NCBI GenBank assembly: GCA_036346225.1
Contig: JARFIW010000170.1
Span: 5,890,501-5,954,500, forward strand
DNA length: 64,000 nt
Direction: 5' to 3'
Source of the DNA: Platerodrilus igneus
Taxonomy: Eukaryota > Arthropoda > Insecta > Coleoptera > Lycidae
Shown: piece by piece, positions 18,973-28,762 of the stretch
Numbering within the stretch: position 1 is the stretch's first letter
Layout: each line of letters starts with the position of its first letter
The notes under the pieces: generated by a model
Seen by the model: the letters and a program-made list of their open reading frames with translations, nothing else
Told to the model about the DNA's origin: nothing
The model's database searches: none
Program-made: the position numbers and the translations under genes

Positions 18973-20234
18973 TCATTTTTTACATATATCGTTAACTCTA
19001 TTTATTAAACCTAGTTCTATACAAGAATCTAGTCCTAAAATGGGAATACAGGCATTATTTTCTACTACAATAAATTTTGTAACAATTAATTTGTCCTTAT
19101 AGTTTAAAGTCGCTTTGAATTCGCCACATGGCGTTATTTTAAATCCACCAAAAGCTTCAAGTTTAATATTGGTCCTATCTAATTTGTGATTAGACAATTT
19201 ATTAAAAATTCCCATTGGTATTATATTAGTTGCTGCTCCACTATCTAATTTAAAATTAATACTAACATTATATAATAGCAATTCTGTATGCCATTCTTTA
19301 TCTGTGTAGTGAATAGTTTTAATAACATTAATCTGAAACGTATTATCTGTTTCACTTAATTCAAATGTTTGGCGCTTATCGCTACCAGTACTTTGCCATT
19401 TACAACAGACTTTAAAATGGTTATATTTTGAACATTTAAGACATTGCTGTCCCATTGCAGGACATTCGCCCTTAATATGATTACGGTTACACCTTTTACA
19501 AACAAAAGCTTTACGTCTACCGTTATTGCTAGCAACTTTCTGAACGTTGGTCTCTTCATTTGTGCCAAATCGTTTCTTTCCATGTATTTTATTGGACCTA
19601 ATATCAACAACTGAAATTCTTGTACGGTCATCCTCTAGGGTTTTTCTATTTAATTCTGCAATTTCTGCTGCTTGACAGTATCCAATTACAGAATTCAAAG
19701 TTGTGTCTTTCCGCAATAATCTTGCTTGTATATCAGGATCATTAATGCCTAAAACAATTTGAGTACGCAGGATTTTGCCCTCTGCTTCCCCAAAGCCACA
19801 GTATTTCACTAAATTCCTTAAATCAGTTAAAAATACATCAAAGGGTTCACCTGGTTTTTGTTTTCTCGAGAAAAATTAATAGTGTTCTATTACCTCATTT
19901 TTCTTGGGCATACAATAGGACTCGAATTCTTTCAAAATTAAATCAATAGTTGTCAACGACGCAACATCAAACGTGTTATAAACTTTTAAAGCTTCACTGC
20001 CCATTAAATTTAACAATCTCGCAATCTGAACCGCATCAGTTTTTTTGTCGGTTTCCGTTGCTGTAAATAAATCGATACCTGTTGTTTAAAGGATTTAAAA
20101 TTTTCTGCAAGGTTGCCTTCCAGTGTCAATTTGCCTGGTTTATTGTATTCAGACATTTTCTTACACGAAAACTGCTCCAATTTTGCTTGAATAAACGTGC
20201 TTCTAACCTTACTTTCAAATGTTGCCAGAATCAA
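18973..20234 (-). pseudogene. Gypsy Gag and protease
   Basis: Gag starts near 20150 with MSEYNKPGKLTLEGNLAENF, a start usual for Gypsy elements whose proteins resemble worm K02A2.6. A frame break follows near 20010-19810. 19809-18973 then encodes the end of capsid, two zinc knuckles (CKRCNRNHIKGEC and CLKCSKYNHFKVCC) and an aspartic protease with FKLDSGAATNIIP (active site DSG) and a later ILGLDSCIELGL. The knuckles package RNA and the protease cleaves the polyprotein. At least two frame breaks in gag prevent a full product. Confidence 0.85.
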
Positions 20235-20276
20235 AGTTCCCAGTTAATTTTAATACGAAATATATTCATTTTCTAA

Positions 20277-20287
20277 CGACTGCGCCA
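20277..20287 (-). promoter_or_regulatory. Primer binding site
   Basis: TGGCGCAGTCG directly follows the 5' LTR on the minus strand. It begins TGG, complementary to a tRNA CCA end, and matches the type described for 297/17.6-like elements (tRNA-Ser). Confidence 0.75.
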
Positions 20288-20501
20288 TGTTTATTACTGG
20301 GATTTTAATACTAAGTAATGATGGCAACAAACTATACTTTATTAATAAGGATAACTTTACAGCGGGTACAGTTACATAGCTTTAATAATAATACTGGCGG
20401 AAAACGAGCATTGGTAACTTTTCCTTGTCATTCTGGTCGCACTGTTTATTACCGTGTCTATCGTAGCACTTCAATGTCACTTTAATTATAATTCACAAAC
20501 A
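20288..20501 (-). repeat. Gypsy 5' LTR
   Basis: Same 214-bp unit as 15912-16125 and in the same orientation. On the minus strand it ends directly before the primer binding site. Confidence 0.95.
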
Positions 20502-20502
20502 G

Positions 20503-21679
20503 CTACAATTCATCTAGGTCAATGACTACGGCAAGAGGAGCTTCCAATCCATCATGTACCTTGGCAAAATTATACAAAACACCTGCTGCTACGATGACTG
20601 TCATTGCAGTGTTTAAGTTTAAACGTAAGCCATATGCAAGAACAGGAAACCTTTTCCACACCCCAAATAATCTTTCTATAGTATTTCGTGTGCGAATGTG
20701 TGCTTCATTGTATAATACCTCACGCCTGTTCCGAGGATTTAACAGTGGAGTTAAAAGGTAAGGACGCATAGGATATCCACTATCACCTATTGCTAAGACC
20801 ATAATTAATTATATATTTATGAATGTAGATTTACCTAGTAATATGCAATCGGGAAAGTGCCCTGCATCAAATCTAGCCCTTATACAACTATTATTAAAAA
20901 TCCTAGCATCGTGGGTTGGCTCAGGCCACCTTGCTACTAAGTTTAAAATATTTAAATTTGCATCCTCAATTGCCTGTACATTTAAAGAGAAGTAGGTTTT
21001 GTGATTTCTAAATACTTCTCCTTCGTCACCTCCTACAAATTCTAATAGTCAGCATCTTATTGCGTTTTTTCTCACCTGGAGATTGTATTTTAATATGGGT
21101 ACCATCGATAGCCTCAATAACTAGGAAAACAAGCAATCTGATAAAAATCAATTTGTAAATCACGAACTTGTTCTTGAGTTTCAGGCCATTTTATAAATCT
21201 TTGATATAATCTTGCAATTGCTCTGGATACTCAGTTAATAATTCTTGATGCTGTTGAGACATGAACACCCACAATCAGCGACACTTTGTAAATGGCCGTT
21301 TGTCGCATAAAATCTTAAACAGCAGTAATTGGTTTATTGGTGAAACGCTGTTATTCCTAAAAAATTTTAACTGGAAACTAGTGTATTATAAATAATTATT
21401 TTAATTACATATCGGTAGCATGCTCTATTTCCTCTTCAATCGGGGGAAGTAAATTTAAGGTTGTTTGTTTGGTAAGAAACCACAAATTAGTAGGTACATC
21501 TACATAAGTATGCGAAAAAATATTTACCGAAACCTTCTATAAAAACCTAGCTCGTCCAAGATATCAAAATGTCCCGATCGAGGGTACATTAACCTAAGAA
21601 ATCCATAATTAATAATTTCAAGTACATCAAAATCATCTTCAAAGATATCATCGTTATCAATTTCTTGATAATTTGCCAT
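20503..21679 (-). pseudogene. Harbinger (HARBI1-type) transposase, copy 1
   Basis: PIF/Harbinger DDE transposase remnant with its original intron layout. Exon 1 (21679-21528) encodes MANYQEIDNDDIFEDDFDVL. Further coding blocks are about 21350-21076, 21032-20835 and 20786-20503, with GT-AG introns at 21033-21075 and 20787-20834. Catalytic sites: IDGTHIKIQSPG, EPTHDARIF and TIERLFGVWKRFPVLAY. A one-base frameshift just before the first Asp (about 21118) and a lost acceptor before exon 2 make it a pseudogene. It ends DLDEL beside the Gypsy LTR, shorter than copy 2 at 36118. Confidence 0.85.
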
Positions 21680-22252
21680 ACTGGTGCTATATTTTCCTAT
21701 TACTAAGGTTAATTTGCGAAGAAATTCAACAAATAACAAGGTATTATCAACCAAACTTACAAAGTAAGTTAGGTTAATAGGATCGCTACGTCGCCGCCGT
21801 CGTCCGTTGCACGTTTTTTTCGTTTTACAAACATTTGATATATGGATCTTGTTCAGTTTTTTACGCTGATTAAGAATATGCTATCCATTTTTCGATATCT
21901 CATTTAGTTTTCGAGTTGTTCGACTTTAAAGTCGAAATTTTGACTATGATAAACTTCACTCCAGCAAAAAATAAATAAAGTTTTAGGTTAATATCGACCT
22001 CTTGAGCATATTTTCTCATAGCTCTCATAGCTCCATACCTCCTGAACATATTTTCTCAAAGCACCAATGCTCTAAGTCAAAAGGTTTTCGAGTTATTCGA
22101 CATCTTGTTTTTAATGTATATGTAATATTTATATATTTTTGATAACAACATATCTGTAAGTTTGGTTAGAAGTTCTGCACATGAGAACTTAGATTTTTTT
22201 ATTTTAATACTAAAATTTTCAAATAATTAACAAATTACAAAGATGGTAATAT
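21680..22252. other. Unassigned stretch
   Basis: No ORF or element recognised. Holds a dyad TCGACTTTAAAGTCGA near 21918 and two GTTTTCGAGTTRTTCGAC repeats (about 21906 and 22083). Confidence 0.45.
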
Positions 22253-23034
22253 TGTTGTGCACCCTTGGGGGTGTAATCCCTACCTTTTGTGGGCGCCCTT
22301 ATACCTTAATTCTCTAAGAAACTCATAGCTTGGCCTCGGGGGTTAGTTGCGACGGGTGGGTACCAACTCGTCTATTAGACTGCGGGATCGATGCTCTCAC
22401 TCATACTACAATTCTTTCGAGAATGGAAGAACACATTTCAGGAGTGTAAGCGTATAATGTTAGTTAGTTGCGTTTACAGTACATCATTTACAATTCTACA
22501 GTTTCCTATCTTAAAGCGGTTAGTAAAAATTGAACGAACTTACACGTTTATTAATTAGGGCTGGACGGCTGACCAAACTTAGCGGCGGCTGTGACCCCAG
22601 CGGAACTTCTCAATTAAAACCCTCTGGTTAGGTGGACGGGCGTGGGTGCACTACTCTGCCCAGGTTGAGCACTGAACTACCACTCCCCTTCGTGACCTTG
22701 TCCTCCTGGTTTTATTAACTTCAGGAGGACGCATTGACACTAATCACGGGTTTCTCAGGACTGTAAGGACTGATTACTGAACGGACTTTCGGTTCTTGAG
22801 GTTAGCCGCGTTGACTGTATATTTACGTCAACTTTCCTTGTAATGCGGAATTTGATAAGCAGTTCGTTGTTCAACTTCCTTAAGAATGAGATTGGCACAC
22901 TGTGTGTGACCGAATGATTAAGAATGACATTAGACTCTGATTAATTTTACTTGTAATTAAAATCCGAGAAATAATTATGTGTTCTTTTAAATTTATGATA
23001 AAATTTTGCAATTTACCCTTTTGGGAATATAACA
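22253..23034 (-). repeat. Probable 3' LTR of the two-env element
   Basis: A 782-bp stretch bounded by TGTTGTGCACCC and GGGAATATAACA on the plus strand (TG...CA on both strands), more GC-rich than its surroundings and directly beside the polypurine tract. There is no second LTR in the window to confirm the edges. Confidence 0.65.
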
Positions 23035-23050
23035 TTACTCTCCCCTCCCA
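23035..23050 (-). promoter_or_regulatory. Polypurine tract
   Basis: Minus strand TGGGAGGGGAGAGTAA next to the LTR. It is the only such G/A-rich run between env gene 2 and the LTR. Confidence 0.7.
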
Positions 23051-23521
23051 GAAAAATGTGGTCCCTCACATTTGGAGTAAATAGAGAAAGAAAAAGAAAA
23101 TATCTAGTATAGGTGGAATATGTTGACCATAAACATGTAAGTTCAACTATTCGTTGAGGTAATACTGTTGTAGGTTAGTCCATAATATGTACAACTTCTA
23201 AATTATTCCTTCCTTATATAAAACTAAGTATAAGTAAGAATATTTAAGAATTGGATTTCCTAACACATTCTGTCTGTATCTACCTCTAATTGCTATTACT
23301 TTCCGAACTAATCTCAAATTACATAATGATTATTAAATCTCTTTATCCTATAAAGTGTATACTTCCCTGAGAATTAATTATTAATACCTTCTAAAGTTCC
23401 ATATTCTAAATAATTCCAACTTAAACTACAGTAAAGCTTAAGTTACACAAAAAATAATTTTAAACTTGAATATAATCTTATAAAGTCTTTGACATGTGTT
23501 GGAGGTCACAAAATTGGTTTG
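23051..23521. other. 3' untranslated spacer of the two-env element
   Basis: AT-rich, no ORF seen. It separates the env gene 2 stop from the polypurine tract. Confidence 0.5.
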
Positions 23522-25365
23522 TCACTTAAATGTTCTGATAGACACTGTTTGCACCATAATAAAAAGTTCGTCGTAGCACTCTATTGGGACTGCTGTCTTG
23601 GATGGTATGGTAATTGGGGACGTCTGGAAAATTGAATGTAGTTTGATTGAGCCAATGAGGTTGGGAACTTGACTCGTTGATGCAATTGGCTCCGGTAACT
23701 CATACTCTGATTCCTCTTGTATTGTAGGAACATCTACCGTCGGGGAAACCCTTTCCATTGGTCTCGATTCCATCGGAATAGGTGGCAATAGTGATGCGAA
23801 TCCCGAACGTGGTCTCGTGAATGTTTGTTGACCCGCTCGGTTTATTGCCGAAAGTGGAATACTGCTTGAAAGTTTCCGAAGTCGATGAAATAGAAAAACT
23901 AGTGTTTCAATGATTACTACTAGCAGTACAAAGAAAAAGGCGAATATATAATGCAATAAGTTGTTGTTGTTTGAGGCTGAATGAGTGTTTAACCATTGTT
24001 CATTCCAGCAATCTTCTAATTGGTCGGACTGGATCTGTAAGTCACCACTTTTTGGAATTGATAGTGTTTGAAATTTGGACCATTGTACAGGTAATAGTGT
24101 GGTTACGTATGGTTCTACTCTTGTTAGACAAGCTACTTCATCTGCGCGTATCTTGAGTTGTTGGCCTACAATTACACAGTTACAAGGTAATTGTATCCAT
24201 ATGGATCCAATTCTCGTCATATTCGGTAGTGGAAATTTGTTACCATCACAGTGAAAATATGTAGTTGGATGTGGGTGTGTTACGATAAAGTGATTTGCAT
24301 CTATTTGTGTTATAAATTCAGTCTCGGTTCCTGTTTCACTACATTCGAAAGGACATGCTGTGGATAGTTGTTCCCCAGTGCTCTCCATCAACAAGCGTTT
24401 AGCACATGCTGTTGTGAGAACATTATTGTCATACAATTGATTTAGAAAACATAATTTTTCTTTGAATGGGTTGCACTGCGGTGTCAAAAGAGTTTTGTTG
24501 CAGTGTTTTGTTGTACGAATGCTATGTCTACTGCTGGTATTGCCACTGTGCACGTATGTTGCATCCAAGCAAAAGGCGGATTGATTAGTCGGCTTAGGAC
24601 TAATCCCATATACTTATGTCGTATTAATGGAACATGTATCCCAATAAGAATTATTTGTTGTGACTCCACACATTCTACCAGGGGTAATGTATAATAACTG
24701 GATGTTGATCCTAATGAAAAATTAAATTCAGTATAACTTAGTTTCTTTTTTAGCTTAATCAACGAGTTTGCAAGTAACTCCATTGGTATAATATCTAAAT
24801 GCAATTTCTTATTTTGGCACATTTCAGTCAGCGAACGTTGCCATTCATAAAACGAAGTCCACTCTGACCAAAGTATAGGTAAGAGTGTTGAATCGTTACA
24901 AACATTATTTAATACCGTAACATTCGGTAGTGGTTTAGAATAAAAGATTTCGGAAATTTCAATGTTTCGTAAATACGATATTTTTTGTGCTAGTGCTTCA
25001 ATTTCATACGGACTTGCAAATAATCTTTGAATGTGATTCCTTGTCACGTATTGAAAATCATAAAGTGCACCGTCATCTGAAAGTATGTTGTCGTCGACTG
25101 ATATGTGCTCCGAGTTAGTGAGTTTACTTAATTCTAAATAAGTAAAAAAATTATTAAATAGTTTGCAAATGTTGGGGTTATTTTTGAAGTGATTAAGTGT
25201 ACAGCAAAGGCTTGAAAAAGCATTCAAAGGCTGCCGATATATCAATATCTGTCGTGAACCTTGGTAAAAGGTTACATTCGGCAGTCGTTGAATGTATAGG
25301 CCTGGCGTTATGTAAATGCTCAGGGCTATTGACCAAGTTAAACAACAAATGCTTGTAAATAGCAT
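23522..25365 (-). pseudogene. Env-like gene 2 (no furin site, one frameshift)
   Basis: Env-like membrane glycoprotein paralogous to gene 1 upstream. 25365-24484 starts with a signal peptide (MLFTSICCLTWSIALSIYI) and covers the N-terminal ectodomain up to NPPFAWMQHTC. The remainder is in another frame (24568-23522) with QCNPFKEKLCF, ACPFECSETGTETEF, FIVTHPHPTTYFHCDG, WIQLPCNCVIV, a membrane anchor (LHYIFAFFFVLLVVIIETLV) and a ~130-residue tail. Gene 1 shows the same order (CNPYRDKLCF, HPKKELRVSCSH, LYLPCNCSF). No polybasic cleavage site or fusion peptide is seen in the N-terminal half. The ATG lies 16 bases after a strong splice acceptor. The frames overlap by 85 bases, so a one-base shift breaks it. 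Confidence 0.75.
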
Positions 25366-25380
25366 GTTTACTTATTTTAT

Positions 25381-26187
25381 CTAAAAAAAAAATATTAATC
25401 TTTTTTCTTTCTAAATATTTTTCACTATTAAATTCCTGCCTGTTAGCTTTTAGCCTCTAACAGTAAAATCGTTCCTTAAGGTTTCAAATAAACAAAATAA
25501 AATTCCTTTATCCTTTGTATCTTATCCTTATTCAATTATCTACTTTCTTTTTTCTTTATATTTAATTACAAAAAATATTGTGACAATTAACTGTGTCCTT
25601 TTTCTATCTTTTAACAATTATTCTGTTTTCTCATTACTATCAGTCATAGTATATTTTTCTGTGTTGCTTTTAATTTATTTGTATAACATTATTAACTTCC
25701 CCTTGGATCTTAGCGATCCCTAAATCAAATTCCATATCTAAAAGTTTATGATGCACCTGAATTTCAATCAAATTAATCCTTACTGATATCTTAATCTGTT
25801 TGTTGCCTATTTTAGACTGTACATCTTACCAAATCGCCTCGTGTGATATCTTAGCAATATATATCATTATCAAGTGAAAAACTACGTCTAGTTTTAACTT
25901 TTTTGAAGTCTCTACTGGTAGTGTGTTCCCTACTATTGATAATCTAAGATTTTGAATGCTAGCTCCTAATGAAACAATAAATGTAAGACTACTCCTGGAT
26001 AACTCCAAAAAATCGATTAGCAAAATGTATTGGTCCTAGGTTCAACTAGAATTAAAATATCGAAGTCTCTGTTCGTTTTATATAAAAATTAGAACAGCTC
26101 TACTATAAATTGTGCATCTTTTCTTATTTTTGAATTTATCAACCTTACCTTTAAAAGAAAAAAAAATAATGAATCAAATTTGCTTAC
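25381..26187 (-). promoter_or_regulatory. Inter-env spacer bracketed by splice donor and acceptor
   Basis: On the minus strand CAG|GTAAGC (junction at 26188/26187) lies about 20 bases after the env gene 1 stop, and TTTTTTTTTTAG ends at 25381, 16 bases before the env gene 2 ATG. The 807 bases between are AT-rich, with no ORF I recognise. Splicing is inferred, not shown. Confidence 0.5.
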
Positions 26188-26210
26188 CTGCAGGCATTAA
26201 CGTATACCTA

Positions 26211-28350
26211 TTAATGCTTTTCCAACGTTGCACCTCGTCCTGGAATGACTGTGACGGTGATGCTACTCGAACCTGTTGGTTGACACGTTATCTCTTCGTC
26301 ATCGGTACTTATGGCTTTTTCTTGTACCTTATCCTTGGTATCTGCTGATTTAAAGCGAATGCTAGCCTCTGGCCTCTTTCTGCAGTTCGATATAATTCCC
26401 ATACACACTTTTATACAGATAATAATTGTTATGCTCACAACAACTATAGTAAAGAATGCAAAGAAGACTATAATGCAGATGTATATTTCTTCGTGTGAAT
26501 CTATTTGATTTGTGGGCTCGGCTTGTGCCCAATTTGCCATCGCTAAGGGGTTAGGGTATCCCCGTAATAGTAAATAAAAAATTACTATAGAAAGTATAAC
26601 GTTCCATACTAAATAAATGTTGTCGCTGTGCGGCGCGTACAAGTCTGCGCAATTTTTGTGAAGTAGATCTTCTAGGTTCTGCTCAATTTTTGAGATTGTC
26701 GAAGATGAGCTTAAATTCAAGTGTGGAATAACCGATGTCCAATTCGGGTTTAAACATTCCGTGAAATTACCGAAAGTTAACTCCGAACGTGAAAAATGAA
26801 CGAAAAACGTCTTTAAGTTTGTCCATATTGCCGGTAGGATATGGGTTGCCTTAAAGGTTTCTGAGCTTACACTACCGCAAGGAAAACGCGGTGAAATTAT
26901 TTCATTATCGTTTAAATAAAAAGAACAGTTACATGGCAGATACAATTGTAATGCTCCTGGGTGATCATAAATAGACTTGTCAAGGACAGACGATTGGTGT
27001 GAACAACTTACCCGTAACTCTTTTTTGGGATGAGTTATCATAAATAGGTCGTCTTGGATTTCCGAGATTATTAATGTTGTTGCACTTCGGCAATGAAAAG
27101 AGCAATGATCTGCAAGTTCTTGCACTGTTCCTCCTAAAAACATTTTGTGTGCACACAAGTGCCCTTGTGTCTCATCCTATGCAAAACGCGGTATAAAACA
27201 AAGCTTATCCCGATATGGATTGCAGTGTTTTAATGAAGTGCCTGAAATGGGTCTTAAGATAGATGGTTGATTATTATCGTTGCTGTCTACTACTGCCAAA
27301 TAAAGTGTATCATGTGCTACAAAGTACGTGTCATTTTGCCATGCAAAGGGTGTTGTGATGAGTTCATATAATTTCCAGTGTCTGTTCTGCTTTATAATTG
27401 GTATTCGGACTTGAATATATAAGTAATTTTCCGAAAATGTGGTCTGCTATCTGCAATTTGTAATATTATGAGATACTGTCAATTGAAATAGCTAACTCGT
27501 GATTATTTTTTGCTAGTTCTGTTATTAATTCCAAAAGGTCCTGTCGTAAGATTTGTGCTGTTACCACTGAAGGTGGAATTTTATGGTCTCGGCATGCGGA
27601 AATAAGTTCAATTTCGTTTACCTGTCTTTCGAAATTAATTAACCTTATCAAGGTAGTATAAATATGGAACATGGCTCTTTCAATTTTGAAATCTGTTTCC
27701 GAAACCGTGCGATCTATAGTATTTCGCAAATTACTATCAAATTCTATTAAATTATTTATTTTTCGTCTAGTTTCTAAAATATTATCCGAAATCTGTTTTT
27801 GAAAAGATTCAAAATTTTGAGATGTACTCGCGATTTCCTTAAGGTTTTGTCTGAGCCCTGAATCAATGCGAGAAAGAAGTACTTCGAGTTCGTGTTGGTT
27901 GTACTCCAAAGCGTTTATTTGTCTTTGCGTTGCTACTGAACAACAAAAAGAAAAAATTTCCCCTATAAAATCTATTCCCCGTTTGGGTCTTCTACGATTC
28001 GCTTCGTTTATCTGTGTTTCTTGAGTTATATCTTTGAACATGGAGGTATTGGTCCAATATTTCGGGTGGATAGCTTGCGATAGGCTATCTAACTCTTTAT
28101 CAAATTGCCTCCCTAATTCTGACAAATGTCTGTCCATTGTACAAATGTGTGTTAATCCCGATTTACACAAATGGTCATTGTTATATTGGGGAATGGTGTG
28201 GATACTGTTTATCTCCATTTTGTATCTTAATGGTATAGTTGCGTCGTAAACAATAACGTCAGGTAGTATTTTCCAAAAAACTCCGTTAGAAATTCGAACA
28301 GCTAGTTCTGCTTGCAGTGATTGAACGTAAATGATAGCAATAATTAACAT
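26211..28350 (-). pseudogene. Env-like gene 1 (furin site, fusion-type Env)
   Basis: Fusion-type envelope protein gene. 28350-27466 has a signal peptide (MLIIAIIYVQSLQAELAV), a furin-type site RRRPKRGIDFIGEIF (about 27970-28000) followed by a hydrophobic fusion-peptide-like segment, then a long heptad-rich region (EVLLSRIDSGLRQNL, FKIERAMFHIYTTLI). After a frame change near 27470 comes VRIPIIKQNRHWKL, PFAWQNDTYF and CNPYRDKLCF, an in-frame TAG near 27176, then 27158-26211 with DHCSFHCRSATTL, LYLPCNCSF, two hydrophobic segments (VWNVILSIVIFYLLL and IYICIIVFFAFFTIVVVSI) and a cytoplasmic tail. A good acceptor (CATCTCTTACAG, 28361) lies 10 bases before the ATG, as expected for spliced env RNA. 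Confidence 0.8.
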
Positions 28351-28362
28351 TGCATAGCCCCT

Positions 28363-28762
28363 GTAAGAGATGAATTGTGCTATACATTTGTACGTGTGTT
28401 TGTGTTTCGTGAAAGTTTATAATAAGCTTTATGATGTTTTATCATCCAGAGTTGCGGTTTAAATATTATACTTTAACACTTTAAGTGTGTGATACACTAT
28501 TCTTTTGCCCAAAAATTAAAAATTTGTTGCTATTTTCCCATTTAAAATCATCCGATGTTTTTTTCCTATTTACGTATATCTTGTATAACTTACCAAAGAT
28601 GTGTACGCATTTTAGCGAAATTATCCCTGATGATTGTTTACACCTAAAATTCTGTTCCCTGATGATTAATCTAACCTACGAAAGTTTTAATTTAGACACA
28701 AGGTTGTGCTTTGCTTAGTACACGTATCAACACTCATAATTCGAATTAATTAATCAAATCAA
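28363..28762. other. Pol-env gap
   Basis: About 400 bases between the pol stop and the env gene 1 acceptor, with no coding sequence recognised. In errantivirus-like elements such a gap holds intron sequence for env mRNA. Confidence 0.45.

Larger units (their letters stand above)
15912..20501 (-). mobile_element. Ty3/Gypsy retrotransposon with two LTRs, decayed
   Basis: Minus-strand element of 4.6 kb: 5' LTR 20288-20501, tRNA primer site, gag, protease, RT, RNase H, integrase, polypurine tract, 3' LTR 15912-16125. The LTRs are 214 bp each and differ at about a dozen positions, so the copy is old. No matching target duplication is seen (CTAAC left, GCTAC right). The right LTR abuts a Harbinger transposase relic. 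Confidence 0.92.
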
